A stretch of 64,000 nt of DNA from the NCBI RefSeq assembly GCF_030811595.1, contig NZ_JAUSRB010000002.1, positions 1,116,001 through 1,180,000 on the forward strand, written 5' to 3'. Each line of letters opens with the position of its first letter. Position 1 is the first letter of the stretch. Positions 1 through 10,685 of this stretch are shown here, piece after piece. The position numbers were made by a program, and so were the translations under genes. The stretch is from Streptosporangium brasiliense. Its GTDB lineage: Bacteria > Actinomycetota > Actinomycetes > Streptosporangiales > Streptosporangiaceae. The notes beneath the pieces were generated by a model. It ran no database searches, was not told where the DNA came from, and saw nothing but the letters and a program-made list of their open reading frames with translations.

Positions 1-828
1 CTCGGCCAGCATGATGACCGCGAACTTCAGCGAGTTGGAGTATTCGGTCTGGAAGCCGCCGACCAGCTCGCCCTCACCCTCGGGCAGGTCGAAGGGGACC
101 CGGTTGGTCTCGCCCAGCATCGTGACGATGTAGATCAGGAAGGACGGGATCAGCAGGATCATGTACCACGAGGGCATCGGGATGCTGAGGCCGCCGAGCG
201 TGAACGTGCCGCCGGACGCCTGCGCGCTGACGATCTCCGAGGTGGAGAGCGTCCCGGCGAACAGGAACACGCCCACGAACGACAGGCCCATCGCGATCTC
301 GTAGGAGACCACCTGGGCGCTGGCCCGCAGGCCGCCCAGGATGGTGTACGGCGAGCGCGACCCCCAGCCGGCGAGCACGACGCCGTACACGCCGATCGAG
401 GCCATCGCCAGCACCAGCAGCACCGCGACCGGCAGGTCGGTGAGCTGCAGCGGCGTCTGGACGCCGAACATCGAGACCATCGGCCCCATGGGGATGACCG
501 AGAAGGCCAGGAAGGCGGGGACCGCGAGGACGACCGGGGCGATGAAGTAGATCACCTTGTCCACGGTCCGCGGCATCAGGTCTTCCTTGAGACCCATCTT
601 CAGGCCGTCCGCCACCGACTGGAGCAGGCCGAACTTGCCGGCCCGGTTGGGGCCGTACCGGTTCTGCATCCGGGAGATCAGCTTGCGCTCGAACCACACG
701 CCGAAGAGCACGCCCAGCATCAGGACGGCGAAGATGACGACGGCCTTGATGATGCTGATCCAGATCGGGTCTTTACCGAAGTCGGCAAGGGTCGGATCGG
801 CCGCCGCTAGAAGAGTCCGGGCATTCAT
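1..828 (-). CDS. nuoH: NADH-quinone oxidoreductase subunit H, C-terminus cut off
   Basis: NuoH is the membrane subunit of complex I at the junction between the hydrophilic arm and the proton-pumping arm; it forms part of the quinone tunnel. The 276 codons seen start [14 protein letters not shown], then a first membrane helix and the conserved stretch with [16 protein letters not shown] near residues 50-65. The ATG at 828 sits 7 bases after the nuoG stop, so the pair is co-transcribed. The reading frame is open to position 1, so the remaining C-terminal third of the usual length (roughly 400-450 residues in actinobacteria) lies outside the window. Identification is secure from the motif and the gene order. 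Confidence 0.95.
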   Translation of the reverse strand, partial: MNARTLLAAADPTLADFGKDPIWISIIKAVVIFAVLMLGVLFGVWFERKLISRMQNRYGPNRAGKFGLLQSVADGLKMGLKEDLMPRTVDKVIYFIAPVVLAVPAFLAFSVIPMGPMVSMFGVQTPLQLTDLPVAVLLVLAMASIGVYGVVLAGWGSRSPYTILGGLRASAQVVSYEIAMGLSFVGVFLFAGTLSTSEIVSAQASGGTFTLGGLSIPMPSWYMILLIPSFLIYIVTMLGETNRVPFDLPEGEGELVGGFQTEYSNSLKFAVIMLAE

Positions 829-835
829 TGGTCGC

Positions 836-3358
836 TCACCGCTCCTCGTCCGCGCCGGGGGCGGCCTGTCCGTCGCCGGCCGTCGGGCCGGAGGCGCGCT
901 CCGCGGGCGCGGTGCTCATTGCGTCGGGGCCGTTCCCGTAGGCACTCCCGATCTTGACGATGTCACCGGCCGTGGCGCACAGGTCGCGGGTCACCGAGCG
1001 GCCGGCGGAGTTCGACGGCAGCCACACCACCCTGTCGGGCAGGTCGGCGATCCGCACCGGCAGGCTCAGCGAGCCCTGCCCGGTGGTGACGATGATCTTG
1101 TCGCCGTCGGCGACGCCGGACTCCGCGGCGGTGGCCGCCGACACCAGTGCCTCACCCGCGCGGGCGGTGCCCGCGAGGTACGGCTCGCCGTCCTGCAGGC
1201 GGCCGTCGTCGAGCAGCAGGTGCCAGGTGGCCAGGACCGCCTCGCCGGCCCGCGGGGCGGCGGTCGCCCGCGCGCCCACCTCCGGGGCGGCGGCCCGGGA
1301 GCCGCGCCACGCGCCGATGGAGCCGAGCTCGCGGCGGGCGGCGGCGGGGTCCGGGAGACCGAGGTGCACGTCCATGTGGTCGGCGATCGCGGAGACGGCC
1401 CGCAGGTCGCTCATGATCCCGGGGACCGGGAGCGCCTCCTCGAAGGTGCGGCCACGCCCCTCCCAGTTGACGAACGTGCCGGACTTCTCGCTCACCGTGG
1501 CGACCGGCAGCACCACGTCGGCGCGGTCGGTGACCGCGCTGGCGCGCTGCTCCAGGCTCACGATGAACGGCGTGTTCTCCAGGGCCGCCAGGGCGGCCTC
1601 GGGGTCGGCCAGGTCGTAGGGGTCGACACCGGCGACGACGAGGGCGTCGAGCTCCCCGTTCAGCGCCGCCGCCAGGATGGCGGAGGTGTCGCGGCCCGGG
1701 GTCTCGGGGAGGGAGGCGACGTTCCACGCCCTGGCCACTTCGGCGCGGGCGGTCTCGTCGTCGGCCGGGCGGCCGATGGGCAGCAGGTTCGGCAGCGCTC
1801 CGGCCTCGATCGCACCGCGCTCACCGGCGCGGCGCGGGACCCAGCCCAGGCGGGCGCCGGTGGACTCGGCCAGCCGTACCAGCGCCGACAGGGCGCCCGG
1901 CGTGGTGGCCAGGCGCTCACCGGCGAGGATGACCGCGCCCGGCTGCCTGACCGCCTCGGCGACCGGCGAGGTCCCGGAGATCAGGTCCTCGACGGCGGCG
2001 GCCTCGGCGCCGGGCAGCGCGCGGACCAGCGTGCCGCCCATCTTGGCCAGGCCCTCACCGGCGAACGGCGCGACCGAGAAGACCTTCAGGCCCTTCTTCC
2101 GCCACGCCTTGCGCAGGCGCAGGAAGACGATCGGCGACTCGTCCTCGGGCTCGAAGCCCACCAGGAGCACGGCCGGGGCCTTCTCCAGGTCGCGGTAGCG
2201 GATCTCGATGCCCTTGCCCGCGACGGCGTGCGCGAGGAACTGCGCCTCCTCCGCGGAGTGGGGCCGGGAGCGGAAGTCGACGTCGTTGCTGCCGAGCGCG
2301 ATCCGGGCGAACTTGGCGTAGCCGTAGGCCTCCTCGACGGTGACGCGGCCGCCGACGAGCACGCCCGCGCTGCCGCGGGCCGCCGACAGGCCCCGGGCCG
2401 CGGCGGCGAGCGCCTCGGGCCAGGAGGCCGGAACCAGGCGGCCCTCCTCGTCACGGACGAGGGGGGTCTTCAGCCGGTCGGGCTGGGTCGCGTAGGTGAA
2501 GGCCCAGCGGCCCTTGTCGCAGTTCCACTCCTCGTTGACCTCCGGGTCGTCCCCGGCCAGCCGGCGGGTGACCTTGCCCCGGCGGTGGTCGGTCCGGAGC
2601 GAGCAGCCGCTGGCGCAGTGCTCGCACGCGCTGGGCGTGGAGACCAGGTCGAACGGGCGGGCCTGGAACCGGTAGGCGGCACCGGTCAGCGCGCCCACGG
2701 GGCAGATCTGGATGGTGTTGCCCGAGAAGTAGGACTCGAACGGCTCGCCGTCGGCGGCGCCGACCTGCTCCTTGGCCCCGCGCTCGAAGAAGTCGATGAG
2801 CGGGTCACCGGCGATCTCGTCGGAGAAGCGGATGCAGCGGGCGCACTGGACGCAGCGCTCACGGTCGAGCAGCACCTCGGTGGAGAGCGCGACCGGCTTG
2901 TCGAAGGTGCGCTTCTTCTCCTCGAAGCGGCTCTCGCCCTGGCCGTTGGACATGGCCTGGTTCTGCAGCGGGCACTCGCCGCCCTTGTCGCAGACCGGGC
3001 AGTCGAGCGGGTGGTTCAGGAGCAGCAGCTCCATGACGCCGCGCTGGGCCTTCTCCGCGACCGGGGAGGTGAGCTGGGTCTGGATGACCATGCCCGGGGC
3101 GACCTCGATGGCGCAGGAGGGCTGCGGCTTGGGGAAGCCGCGGCCGTTGCCCGCGTCCGGGATGTCCACCAGGCACTGGCGGCAGTTGGCCGCCGGCTCC
3201 AGGAGCGGGTGGTCGCAGAATCGGGGGATCTGGATGCCGAGCAGCTCCGCCGCCCGGATGATCATCGTGCCCTTGGGGACGCTCACCTGGAAACCGTCGA
3301 TCGTGACGGTCACCAGGTCTACCGGCGCCTGGGCCGGGGTCGTCGCTTCGACGGTCAT
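836..3358 (-). CDS. nuoG: NADH-quinone oxidoreductase subunit G
   Basis: NuoG carries most iron-sulfur clusters of the complex I peripheral arm and passes electrons from NuoF/E to NuoI/B. It is 840 residues long from [10 protein letters not shown]. Visible ligands: C48, C59, C62 and C82 for the [2Fe-2S] cluster; H116, C120, C123, C129 ([14 protein letters not shown]) for the His-Cys3 cluster; C169, C172, C175 and C219 for the next [4Fe-4S] cluster; and C245-x2-C248-x3-C252-x27-C280, the optional N7 site found in only some bacteria. A molybdopterin-oxidoreductase-like domain follows. The frame also opens 26 codons upstream inside nuoF, but the ATG at 3358 matches the family start and has a GAGGAGGCGCC-type ribosome site. 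It lies 67 bases after nuoF. Confidence 0.96.
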   Translation of the reverse strand: MTVEATTPAQAPVDLVTVTIDGFQVSVPKGTMIIRAAELLGIQIPRFCDHPLLEPAANCRQCLVDIPDAGNGRGFPKPQPSCAIEVAPGMVIQTQLTSPVAEKAQRGVMELLLLNHPLDCPVCDKGGECPLQNQAMSNGQGESRFEEKKRTFDKPVALSTEVLLDRERCVQCARCIRFSDEIAGDPLIDFFERGAKEQVGAADGEPFESYFSGNTIQICPVGALTGAAYRFQARPFDLVSTPSACEHCASGCSLRTDHRRGKVTRRLAGDDPEVNEEWNCDKGRWAFTYATQPDRLKTPLVRDEEGRLVPASWPEALAAAARGLSAARGSAGVLVGGRVTVEEAYGYAKFARIALGSNDVDFRSRPHSAEEAQFLAHAVAGKGIEIRYRDLEKAPAVLLVGFEPEDESPIVFLRLRKAWRKKGLKVFSVAPFAGEGLAKMGGTLVRALPGAEAAAVEDLISGTSPVAEAVRQPGAVILAGERLATTPGALSALVRLAESTGARLGWVPRRAGERGAIEAGALPNLLPIGRPADDETARAEVARAWNVASLPETPGRDTSAILAAALNGELDALVVAGVDPYDLADPEAALAALENTPFIVSLEQRASAVTDRADVVLPVATVSEKSGTFVNWEGRGRTFEEALPVPGIMSDLRAVSAIADHMDVHLGLPDPAAARRELGSIGAWRGSRAAAPEVGARATAAPRAGEAVLATWHLLLDDGRLQDGEPYLAGTARAGEALVSAATAAESGVADGDKIIVTTGQGSLSLPVRIADLPDRVVWLPSNSAGRSVTRDLCATAGDIVKIGSAYGNGPDAMSTAPAERASGPTAGDGQAAPGADEER

Positions 3359-3425
3359 GGCGCCTCCTCCGTCGGCCCCATGACCGAAACGGTGCTGTGC
3401 TTGCTGGTTGCCGCGATCCGCCCGC

Positions 3426-4712
3426 TCACTTGACACCCCAGACCGTGGACGGAGCGTGATCGAACGGGCAGCCGCCGATCTCGAAGTGCTTGAGGTATTC
3501 GTCGCGGAAGTACTTCACCGACGAGTGGATGGGGCTGGTCGCACCGTCGCCCAGGGCGCAGAAGGAGCGGCCCAGGATGTTGTCGGCGATGTCGGTGATC
3601 GTGGTCAGGTCCTCTTCGGTGCCCTGACCCTTCTCCAGCCGCTTGAGCACCTGCTTGAGCCAGTAGGTGCCCTCCCGGCAGGGAGTGCACTTGCCGCAGG
3701 ACTCGTGCGCGTAGAACTCGGTCCAGCGCAGCACGGCGCGGACCACGCAGGTGGTCTCGTCGAAGATCTGCAGGGCCCGGGTGCCGAGCATGGACCCCTT
3801 GGCGCCGACCGACTCGAAGTCGAGCGGGACGTCCAGGTGCTCGTCGGTGAAGATCGGGGTGCTCGACCCGCCGGGGGTCCAGAACTTGATCCGGTGCCCC
3901 TCGCGGATGCCGCCCGCCATGTCGAGCAGCTCGCGCAGCGTGATGCCGAGCGGGGCCTCGTACTGGCCGGGACGGGTGACGTGGCCGCTCAGCGAGAAGA
4001 TTCCGAAGCCCTTGGACTTCTCGGTGCCCATCCCCGCGAACCATTCGGCCCCGTTGGAGATGATCGAGGGAACACTGGCCACCGACTCCACGTTGTTCAC
4101 GACAGTAGGCGAGGCGTAGAGGCCCGCCACGGCCGGGAAGGGGGGCTTGAGCCGAGGTTGGCCGCGATAGCCCTCCAGCGAGTCGAGCAGCGCCGTCTCC
4201 TCGCCACAGATGTAGGCGCCGGCTCCGCTGTGGACCACGAGCTCCAGGTCGAAACCGGAGCCGAAGAGGTCCTTGCCGAGCAGGCCCTTGTCGTAGGCCT
4301 CGGCCACGGCCGCCTGCAGGCGGCGGATGACGTGCAGCACCTCGCCGCGCACGTAGATGAAGGCGTGGTTGGCGCGGATCGCGTAGGAGGTGATGATGAC
4401 GCCCTCGACCAGCGAGTGCGGGTTGGCCATCATCAGCGGGATGTCCTTGCAGGTGCCCGGCTCGGACTCGTCGGCGTTGACCACCAGATAGTGCGGCTTG
4501 CCGTCGCCCTGGGGGATGAAGCCCCACTTCATGCCGGTGGGGAAGCCCGCACCGCCGCGGCCGCGCAGACCGGAGTCCTTGACGGCCTGGATGACGGCGT
4601 CGGGGTCCATGCTCAGCGCCTTCCTGGCCGCCGAGTAGTCGCCGTAGCCCTCCAGGGTGAAGGAGTTGGGCTGGTCCCAGTTCGCGGTGAGGACCGGGGT
4701 GAGAGTCGTCAT
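3426..4712 (-). CDS. nuoF: NADH-quinone oxidoreductase subunit F
   Basis: NuoF oxidises NADH with FMN and passes electrons to its [4Fe-4S] N3 cluster; it acts in the cytoplasmic arm of complex I together with NuoE and NuoG. The protein is 428 residues from MTTLTPVL. Visible features are the glycine-rich FMN/NADH site [15 protein letters not shown] (from about residue 51), [14 protein letters not shown] in the middle, and the cluster motif [13 protein letters not shown] near residue 345, with a further cysteine in SFCALGDGA. The ATG overlaps the nuoE stop by four bases (ATGA), a sign of translational coupling. An in-frame start 7 codons upstream would lie inside nuoE and is less likely. Confidence 0.97.
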   Translation of the reverse strand: MTTLTPVLTANWDQPNSFTLEGYGDYSAARKALSMDPDAVIQAVKDSGLRGRGGAGFPTGMKWGFIPQGDGKPHYLVVNADESEPGTCKDIPLMMANPHSLVEGVIITSYAIRANHAFIYVRGEVLHVIRRLQAAVAEAYDKGLLGKDLFGSGFDLELVVHSGAGAYICGEETALLDSLEGYRGQPRLKPPFPAVAGLYASPTVVNNVESVASVPSIISNGAEWFAGMGTEKSKGFGIFSLSGHVTRPGQYEAPLGITLRELLDMAGGIREGHRIKFWTPGGSSTPIFTDEHLDVPLDFESVGAKGSMLGTRALQIFDETTCVVRAVLRWTEFYAHESCGKCTPCREGTYWLKQVLKRLEKGQGTEEDLTTITDIADNILGRSFCALGDGATSPIHSSVKYFRDEYLKHFEIGGCPFDHAPSTVWGVK

Positions 4713-5368
4713 GGTGCCTCGGGGGCCTTCCATCCGTTGGCCTTGGCGATCTTGAGTCCCTCAAGGGAGGGGCCGCTCGCCGAGGGGCCGTCGCCGGCCA
4801 GGCCGTCGGGCAGGCCCGACAGCACGCGCGAGGCCTCCTTGAAGGTGCACAGCTTCTTGGGGCCGCGGGTCGGCGAGACCTCCTTGCCGTCCTTCAGGTC
4901 GTCGACGAGCTGCTTGGCCGAGTCGGGGGTCTGGTTGTCGAAGAACTCCCAGTTGACCATCATCACCGGGGCGAAGTCGCAGGCGGCGTTGCACTCCAGC
5001 CGCTCCAGCGAGACCTTGCCGTCCGGGGTCGCCTCGTCGTGGCCGACGCCGACGTGCTCGGACAGCTCGTCCCAGATCTGGTCGCCGCCCATGACCGCGC
5101 ACAGCGTGTTGATGCACACGCCGACGTGATAGTCGCCCATCGGCTTGCGCTTGTACATCGTGTAGAAGGTGGACACGCCCACGACCTCGGCCTTGCTCAG
5201 GCCGAGCATCTCCGCGCAGAACTCCTGACCGGCGTCGGAGACGTAGCCGTCCTCCGACTGCACCAGGTGCAGCAGGGGCAGCAGGGCCGACCTGGTCTTG
5301 GGGTAACGGCCGATGATCTCCTTGGCGTCCCGTTCCAGACGCTCGCGGACTTCCGGCGTATACGTCAC
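4709..5368 (-). CDS. nuoE: NADH-quinone oxidoreductase subunit E
   Basis: NuoE is the 24-kDa subunit of complex I; its thioredoxin-like fold holds the [2Fe-2S] cluster N1a next to NuoF. The 219-residue product starts [18 protein letters not shown]. Cluster ligands appear as the cysteine pairs in [13 protein letters not shown] and [10 protein letters not shown]. Start choice: the GTG at 5368 overlaps the nuoD stop by four bases (GTGA) and its product begins exactly where the family does; no upstream in-frame start outside nuoD is needed. The C-terminal 40 residues ([16 protein letters not shown]...) form a flexible tail seen in some actinobacterial NuoE proteins. Confidence 0.96.
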   Translation of the reverse strand: MTYTPEVRERLERDAKEIIGRYPKTRSALLPLLHLVQSEDGYVSDAGQEFCAEMLGLSKAEVVGVSTFYTMYKRKPMGDYHVGVCINTLCAVMGGDQIWDELSEHVGVGHDEATPDGKVSLERLECNAACDFAPVMMVNWEFFDNQTPDSAKQLVDDLKDGKEVSPTRGPKKLCTFKEASRVLSGLPDGLAGDGPSASGPSLEGLKIAKANGWKAPEAP

Positions 5369-6690
5369 CGGTCCACACCTCCCATGACGGGGTCGATCGA
5401 GGCCACTGCCGAGATGACGTCGGCGACCATGCCGCCCTCGCACGTGGCCGGCATGGCCTGCAGGTTCGTGAAGGACGGGTCGCGGAAGTGCACGCGGTAG
5501 GGCCGGGTGCCTCCGTCGCTGACCACGTGGGCGCCGAGCTCGCCGCGGGGCGACTCCACCGAGGCGTACGCCTGCCCCGCCGGGACCCGGAAGCCCTCGG
5601 TCACCAGCTTGAAGTGGTGGATCAGCGCCTCCATCGAGCCGCTCATGATGTGCGCGATGTGGTCGGGCGAGTTGCCGAGACCGTCGGGGCCGAGCGCGAG
5701 CTGCGCGGGCCAGCCGATCTTCTTGTCGTCGACCATCACGCGGCCGCCCTTGAGCGGGCCGGACAGCCGGTCCAGAGCCTGCTCGATGATCTTGAGCGAC
5801 TCCTCCATCTCGGCCACCCGGACCAGGTAACGGCCGTAGACGTCGGCGGTCTTCTCGGTCGGGACGTCGAACTCGTAGGTCTCGTAGCCGCAGTAGGGCT
5901 GCGACTTGCGCAGGTCCCACGGCAGGCCCGCGGCCCGCAGCATCGGGCCGGTGACGCCCAGCGCCATGCAGCCGGTGAGGTCGAGGTAGGCGACGTCCTT
6001 GGTGCGGGCCAGGTAGACCGGGTTCGCGTCGAGCATCTTGCGCATGTCCTTGATGCGCCCCGGCATGACCTTCAGCAGCTCGCCGACCTTGTCCACGGCG
6101 CCGGCCGGGAGGTCGACGGAGACGCCGCCGGGCCGGACGTAGGCCATGTTCATCCGCAGGCCGGTGATGTATTCCATCACGTCGAGCACCATCTCGCGCT
6201 CGCGGGAGCCGAAGAGGAACGGCGTGGTCGCGCCCAGCTCCATGCCGAAGGTGCCGATGGCGACCATGTGCGAGGAGATGCGGGTGAGCTCCATCATCAT
6301 CACGCGGATGGCCTGGGCCCGCTCGGGGATCCGGTCGGTGATGCCGAGCAGCTTCTCGACGCCCAGGCAGTAGGCGGTCTCGTTGAAGATCGGCGCGAGG
6401 TAGTCCATCCGGGTGACGAACGTGGTCCCCTGGGTCCACGTCCGGAACTCGATGTTCTTCTCGATGCCGGTGTGCAGGTAGCCGATGACCGTGCGGGCCT
6501 CGGTGACCGTCTCGCCGTCCAGGTTCAGGACCAGGCGGAGCACGCCGTGCGTGGACGGGTGCTGCGGGCCCATGTTGATGACGAGCTGCTCGTCCTGCTG
6601 GCCGGTGAGGGTCTCGACCAGCTCCGTCCAGTCGTTGCCGGAGACGGTGTAGACCTTGCCCTCGGTGGCCTCCTCGTAGGGGGCGCTCAC
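5365..6690 (-). CDS. nuoD: NADH-quinone oxidoreductase subunit D
   Basis: NuoD is the 49-kDa subunit, related to the large subunit of NiFe hydrogenases, and forms the quinone reduction site with NuoB and NuoH. The product has 441 residues from [15 protein letters not shown]. The [16 protein letters not shown] motif near residue 35 carries the quinone-site histidines, and [14 protein letters not shown] and [10 protein letters not shown] follow. The cysteine ligands of hydrogenases are absent, as expected. The GTG at 6690 overlaps the nuoC stop by four bases (GTGA). The same four-base overlaps at nuoD/E and nuoE/F show one tightly coupled operon. Confidence 0.97.
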   Translation of the reverse strand: MSAPYEEATEGKVYTVSGNDWTELVETLTGQQDEQLVINMGPQHPSTHGVLRLVLNLDGETVTEARTVIGYLHTGIEKNIEFRTWTQGTTFVTRMDYLAPIFNETAYCLGVEKLLGITDRIPERAQAIRVMMMELTRISSHMVAIGTFGMELGATTPFLFGSREREMVLDVMEYITGLRMNMAYVRPGGVSVDLPAGAVDKVGELLKVMPGRIKDMRKMLDANPVYLARTKDVAYLDLTGCMALGVTGPMLRAAGLPWDLRKSQPYCGYETYEFDVPTEKTADVYGRYLVRVAEMEESLKIIEQALDRLSGPLKGGRVMVDDKKIGWPAQLALGPDGLGNSPDHIAHIMSGSMEALIHHFKLVTEGFRVPAGQAYASVESPRGELGAHVVSDGGTRPYRVHFRDPSFTNLQAMPATCEGGMVADVISAVASIDPVMGGVDR

Positions 6691-7364
6691 TTGTAGGACC
6701 TCCTCTGGTCCGGCGCGGGAACCTGGGCGCCGCGGTATTCGACCGGGATGCCGCCCAGCGGGTAGTCCTTGCGCTGGGGATGACCGTCCCAGTCGTCGGG
6801 CATCATGATGCGGGTCAGCGCCGGGTGGCCGTCGAAGACGATCCCGAAGAAGTCCCAGGTCTCCCGCTCGTGCCAGTCGTGGGTCGGGTAGACCGAGACC
6901 GTGGAGGGGATGTGCGGGTCGGCGTCGGGGCAGGACACCTCGAGGCGCAGGCGGCGGTTGTGCGTGATCGAGCACAGGTGGATCACCGCGCGCAGCTCCT
7001 CCCCCTCCATGTGGGGGTAGTGCACGCCGGAGACGCCGAGCGAGAGCTCGAAGCGGAGGGCGGGGTCGTCGCGCAGGAGCCTGGCGACCTCCAGCAGGCG
7101 CTCGCGCTTGACGTGGAAGGTCAGCTCGTCGCGGTCGACGACCACGCGCTCGATCGCGTCGCCGAGGTCGCCGCCCAGCGCGCGCTCCAGCTCGTCGGCG
7201 ACGGTGTCGAAGTAGCCGCCGTAGGGGCGGGGAGTGGACAGCTGGGGCTTGCGCCGTACGACCAGGCCGCCGTAGCCGGAGGTGTCACCGGAGCCCGAGG
7301 CGCCGAACATGCCCAGATGGGCGATCGGCTCCTCCGGGATCTCGGGGAGATTGTCCGTGCTCAT
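6687..7364 (-). CDS. nuoC: NADH-quinone oxidoreductase subunit C
   Basis: NuoC is the 30-kDa structural subunit of the complex I peripheral arm and contacts NuoD and NuoI. The product is 225 residues, starting [21 protein letters not shown]. The C-terminal half holds the family signature [32 protein letters not shown] followed by [15 protein letters not shown]. The first 45 residues, Gly/Ser-rich, are an N-terminal extension typical of actinobacterial NuoC. NuoC and NuoD are separate genes here, unlike the enterobacterial NuoCD fusion. The gene begins 55 bases after the nuoB stop. Confidence 0.96.
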   Translation of the reverse strand: MSTDNLPEIPEEPIAHLGMFGASGSGDTSGYGGLVVRRKPQLSTPRPYGGYFDTVADELERALGGDLGDAIERVVVDRDELTFHVKRERLLEVARLLRDDPALRFELSLGVSGVHYPHMEGEELRAVIHLCSITHNRRLRLEVSCPDADPHIPSTVSVYPTHDWHERETWDFFGIVFDGHPALTRIMMPDDWDGHPQRKDYPLGGIPVEYRGAQVPAPDQRRSYK

Positions 7365-7419
7365 CGGTCGCTCACCAACTCCTCATTCACCGCGCGCACC
7401 GCGCCGGGTCCGCTCCGGC

Positions 7420-7971
7420 TCATTTGGCGGTCCCCTGGTCGATCAGCGGCAGCGTCCGCAGCGCCTGCAGTTCGAGCTCGTCGATCTGCTTGGCGCGGTG
7501 CGCGCCGAACTTCATGTTCTGGATCTTGTCGTGCAGCTTCACGATCGCGTCGATGAGCATCTCGGGCCGCGGCGGGCAGCCGGGCAGGTAGATGTCGACG
7601 GGGACGACGTGGTCCACGCCCTGCACGATGGCGTAGTTGTTGAACATGCCGCCGCTGGAGGCGCACACGCCCATGGCGATGACCCACTTGGGCTCGGCCA
7701 TCTGGTCGTAGATCTGGCGGAGCACCGGGGCCATCTTCTGCGACAGCCGGCCGGCCACGATCATCAGGTCGGCCTGCCGCGGAGACGCCGAAGCGCGCTC
7801 CATGCCGAAGCGCGCCAGGTCGTGCTTGGGACCGCCGGTGGACATCAGCTCGATGGCGCAGCAGGCGAGACCGAAGGTCGCCGGCCACACGGAGTTCTTG
7901 CGCGCCCAGCCGGCCACCTGCTCGACCGTGCTGAGCATGAACCCGCTCGGAAGTTTCTCTTCAAGACCCAT
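7420..7971 (-). CDS. nuoB: NADH-quinone oxidoreductase subunit B
   Basis: NuoB holds the terminal [4Fe-4S] cluster N2, which donates electrons to menaquinone. The 183-residue product starts [18 protein letters not shown]. Ligands are C37 and C38 in [10 protein letters not shown]103 in GVCASSGG and C132 in LPGCPPRPE. The frame runs further upstream into nuoA, but the ATG at 7971 lies two bases after the nuoA stop and gives a normal family length, so it is the true start. Operon member between nuoA and nuoC. Confidence 0.97.
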   Translation of the reverse strand: MGLEEKLPSGFMLSTVEQVAGWARKNSVWPATFGLACCAIELMSTGGPKHDLARFGMERASASPRQADLMIVAGRLSQKMAPVLRQIYDQMAEPKWVIAMGVCASSGGMFNNYAIVQGVDHVVPVDIYLPGCPPRPEMLIDAIVKLHDKIQNMKFGAHRAKQIDELELQALRTLPLIDQGTAK

Positions 7972-7973
7972 AT

Positions 7974-8333
7974 CTAGTCCCAGTCCAGACCCTTGCGGCG
8001 CCACACATACGCGTAGGCCACGAGCACGGTGACGATGAACAGCACCATCTCGACCAACCCGAACATCCCGAGCTGGTCGAACGCGACCGCCCACGGGTAG
8101 AGGAAGATGATCTCGATGTCGAACACGATGAAGAGCATCGCGGTGATCATGTACTTCAGCGGGAAGCGACCACCTCCGACCGGCTGGGGCGTCGGCTCGA
8201 TGCCGCATTCGTAGGCGTCGAGTTTCGCGCGGTTCCAGCGCCTGGGACCGGTGAAGGGCGCGATCGTCACCGAGAAGACCGCGAATCCCGCCGCGAGAAC
8301 GGCGAGCACCAGGATGGGTGCATACAGCTCCAT
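7974..8333 (-). CDS. nuoA: NADH-quinone oxidoreductase subunit A
   Basis: NuoA is a three-helix membrane subunit of complex I that helps shape the quinone-binding region. At 119 residues it has normal length. Helices are visible near residues 5-27, 62-82 and 90-110; the conserved loop [13 protein letters not shown] lies between the first two and [23 protein letters not shown] marks the second. A GGAGG ribosome site lies about seven bases before the ATG. A 121-base gap separates it from the upstream menJ-like gene on the same strand. No Rex operator is seen in this gap, so nuo expression may depend partly on read-through from menJ. Confidence 0.97.
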   Translation of the reverse strand: MELYAPILVLAVLAAGFAVFSVTIAPFTGPRRWNRAKLDAYECGIEPTPQPVGGGRFPLKYMITAMLFIVFDIEIIFLYPWAVAFDQLGMFGLVEMVLFIVTVLVAYAYVWRRKGLDWD

Positions 8334-8454
8334 CGCTACGCCTCCTCTCCCATCTCCACGCGCGCCGGCGCGCAGCTCATCACGTTGTTTTGTTTTGCAA
8401 GTTTATGCAGGGGGATCATCGCTCTGGTTCCACGTGGGGAGGCGGCTGGTGTGG

Positions 8455-9732
8455 TCATGCCGACGGCGCGGCCTTCGACAGAGCGTTGATGATGCGGTCT
8501 GACGCGTCGCCTCGCCGGTCGGTGAGATTAGCAAGGAGCTTGAGCGCGAACCGCATCAGGTGGGGGTGGGGCAGCGCGTGACGGGTGAAGAAGTCCATCA
8601 CGCCGCGGCGCCCGATGAGCTCCACGAAGCCCCTGCCCAGGGTGAAGTAACCGCCGTAGGCGTCCTTCAACATCTGGGGATAGGCGCGCAGCACGCGCTC
8701 CCGCTGGGCGGGGGTCGTCCGGGCCAGCGCCTGGACGATGGTCTCGGCCGCGATCTGGCCGGTCTCCATCGCGTAGGCGATGCCCTCCCCGTTGAACGGG
8801 TTGATCATCCCGCCCGCGTCGCCGACCAGCACCAGGCCCCGCGTGTAGTGCGGCTGGCGGTTGAAGGCCATCGGCAGCGCCGCCCCCCTGATGGGGGTGG
8901 TCATGTTCTCCTCGGTGTAGCCCCACTCCGGAGGCATGTTCTTGACCCAGCGCCTGAGCAGGTCGCGGTAGTCCATGCCCTTGAAGGACTCGGAGGTGTT
9001 GAGCAGGCCGAGGCCCACGTTGGAGGTGCCGTCGCCGACGCCGAAGATCCAGCCGTAGCCGGGCAGCAGGGTGTCGCCGTCCCACAGCTCCAGCCAGGTC
9101 TCCAGGTAGTCGTCGTCGTGGCGCGGACTCTCGAAATAGGTCCGTACGGCGACGCCCATCGGGCGGTCCTCGCGCTTGTGCAGCCCCATCGCCAGGGAGA
9201 TCCGGGTGGAGTTGCCGTCGGCGGCCACCACCAGGCGCGACCTGTAGGAGACCTCCTCGCCGTCCTTCTTGGCGACCACGCCCACGATGTGGCCGCTGCG
9301 GTCGTCGAGGATCGGGGCGGTGACGTTGACCCCCTGCAGCAGGCGGACGCCGCCGCGCACCGCGTTGGCGGCGAGGATCTCGTCGAAGTCCTGCCGGGTG
9401 CGGACCAGCCCGAAGTCGGGGTAGCTGGACAGCTCCGGCCAGTCGAGCTCGAAGCGCAGCCCGCCGCCGACCACGCGCAGGCCCTTGTTCCTGACCCAGC
9501 CGGGAGCGTCGATGTCGATCCCCATGGCGATGAGCTGCTTGACCGCTCGGGGCGTCAGCCCGTCGCCGCAGACCTTCTCGCGGGGGAATGTGGTCTTCTC
9601 GAGCAACAGGACGTCGAGTCCGGCCTGTGCGAGATGGAATGCGGTTGTCGAACCGGCGGGCCCGGCGCCGACGACGATTACGTCGGCGTCAGCCTCAGCG
9701 ACATTCCGCTGTGTGGCGGCTGGCACGGTCAC
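8455..9732 (-). CDS. Geranylgeranyl reductase family flavoprotein, probable menaquinone reductase (MenJ-like)
   Basis: A 425-residue FAD-dependent reductase of the geranylgeranyl reductase family. The dinucleotide motif VVGAGPAGSTTAFHLAQAG is at about residues 20-40, with the FAD ribose-binding acidic residue in LLLEKTTFPREKVCGDG. The second FAD motif GDAGGMINPFNGEGIAYAMETG is near residue 300. Family members saturate prenyl double bonds; the M. tuberculosis homologue MenJ (Rv0561c) reduces one isoprene unit of menaquinone. The neighbours fit: menG upstream and nuo downstream, all on one strand. Start is a GTG at 9732. A perfect Rex operator lies 58 bases upstream, suggesting redox control. 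A role on archaeal-type or carotenoid prenyl chains is possible but less likely here. Confidence 0.85.
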   Translation of the reverse strand: MTVPAATQRNVAEADADVIVVGAGPAGSTTAFHLAQAGLDVLLLEKTTFPREKVCGDGLTPRAVKQLIAMGIDIDAPGWVRNKGLRVVGGGLRFELDWPELSSYPDFGLVRTRQDFDEILAANAVRGGVRLLQGVNVTAPILDDRSGHIVGVVAKKDGEEVSYRSRLVVAADGNSTRISLAMGLHKREDRPMGVAVRTYFESPRHDDDYLETWLELWDGDTLLPGYGWIFGVGDGTSNVGLGLLNTSESFKGMDYRDLLRRWVKNMPPEWGYTEENMTTPIRGAALPMAFNRQPHYTRGLVLVGDAGGMINPFNGEGIAYAMETGQIAAETIVQALARTTPAQRERVLRAYPQMLKDAYGGYFTLGRGFVELIGRRGVMDFFTRHALPHPHLMRFALKLLANLTDRRGDASDRIINALSKAAPSA

Positions 9733-9790
9733 GGGACCTGTCCTGTCCTACAAGCTTTGACGGCCTCGGGGTGAGGGGCCTTTCGTTCCT

Positions 9791-9808
9791 TTGTGAAGGT
9801 CTTCACAA
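9791..9808. promoter_or_regulatory. Rex operator (ROP) upstream of menJ-like gene
   Basis: The sequence is TTGTGAAGGTCTTCACAA, a perfect inverted repeat (TTGTGAA-N4-TTCACAA) that matches the known Streptomyces Rex operator form TTGTG-N8-CACAA. It lies 58 bases upstream of the menJ-like start and downstream of menG. A rex gene is present in the same window. Rex represses when NADH/NAD is low, so this site should induce menJ, and perhaps nuo by read-through, under oxygen limitation or reductive load. Binding is inferred, the match is directly seen. Confidence 0.85.
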
Positions 9809-9881
9809 ACTTGTCGGCCCGAAGTCTAACCCCTTTACGAGGCGGAGTGTCAGTCGGGTGCGGCTATCGCCGACGAATCTT

Positions 9882-10607
9882 CTAAGCGGGCTTATACGCA
9901 CGATGAAGCGCCACGATGCCCATGGTGAGGTTACGCCAGGCGACCCGCTCCCAGCCCGCAGCCTGGATGATCTTCGCCAGTGCCGCCTGGTCCGGCCACT
10001 CCCTGATCGACTCCGCCAGATACTCGTATGAATCGTCGTTGGAGCCGACCAACTTGGCGGCCTGCGGCATCAGCTTCATGAGGTATTGGCAGTAGACGAG
10101 GTCGAAAGACTTGTTCGTCGGGTGGGAGAACTCAAGGATCACCAGCCGGGCCCCCGGCTTGGCCACCCGGAGCATCTCGCGCAGCGCCTGGCCGGTGTCG
10201 TGGACGTTGCGCAGCGCGGTCGAGATCGTCACCGCGTCGAAAGTGTCGTCGGCGAAGGGCAGCCGCAGCGCGTCACCGGCGACGAAGGTGACGCCGCGCA
10301 CCCCGCCGCCGGAGAGGCCGGAGCCGCCCCGCCGCCGCACGCCGGTGCGCAGCATGCCGAGCGAGAAGTCCGAGGCGATCGCGCGGGCGCCCAGCGCGGT
10401 GAACGCGTCGGTGGAGGTGCCGGTGCCCGCGCCCAGGTCGAGGACGAGCTCGCCGGGGCCCGCGTCGACGGCCGCCGCGGCCGCCTTGCGCCACAGCCGC
10501 ACCTGCCCGAGGGAGATCACGTCATTGACCAGGTCGTAGCGCCGGGCCGTGCGATCGAACATCGCGGCGACCTCATGCGGTTGTTTGTCCAGCGAAGCGC
10601 GCGTCAT
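9882..10607 (-). CDS. menG: Demethylmenaquinone methyltransferase
   Basis: This SAM-dependent methyltransferase of the UbiE/MenG family performs the final step of menaquinone synthesis, C-methylation of demethylmenaquinone. The chosen start [13 protein letters not shown] gives 241 residues; the frame extends 11 codons further but without family similarity. Motifs: [25 protein letters not shown] at the start, SAM site [16 protein letters not shown] at about residue 55, [24 protein letters not shown], and the C-terminal family signature YRYLAESI-like stretch [17 protein letters not shown]. An insert rich in Gly/Arg ([15 protein letters not shown]) after the SAM site is slightly longer than usual. 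Followed on the same strand by menJ-like and nuo genes; divergent from the propeller gene. Confidence 0.94.
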   Translation of the reverse strand: MTRASLDKQPHEVAAMFDRTARRYDLVNDVISLGQVRLWRKAAAAAVDAGPGELVLDLGAGTGTSTDAFTALGARAIASDFSLGMLRTGVRRRGGSGLSGGGVRGVTFVAGDALRLPFADDTFDAVTISTALRNVHDTGQALREMLRVAKPGARLVILEFSHPTNKSFDLVYCQYLMKLMPQAAKLVGSNDDSYEYLAESIREWPDQAALAKIIQAAGWERVAWRNLTMGIVALHRAYKPA

Positions 10608-10685
10608 AGGGACAAGCCTAGGCCCGACCGGACAATCCACGGAAAGTAGCTACTCGATTACCGAGAGTCTGCTAGAAATTGCCGA

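Noticed and set aside
557..3433. Long open frame opposite nuoG
   Set aside because: Arg/Gly/Ala-rich product with no domain; typical antisense shadow in very GC-rich DNA, with a well-supported gene on the other strand.
8334..8454. TTGTTTTGTTTTGCAA before nuoA as a Rex site
   Set aside because: The half sites are degenerate and the spacing is 16 instead of 18 bases; no CACAA half is present.
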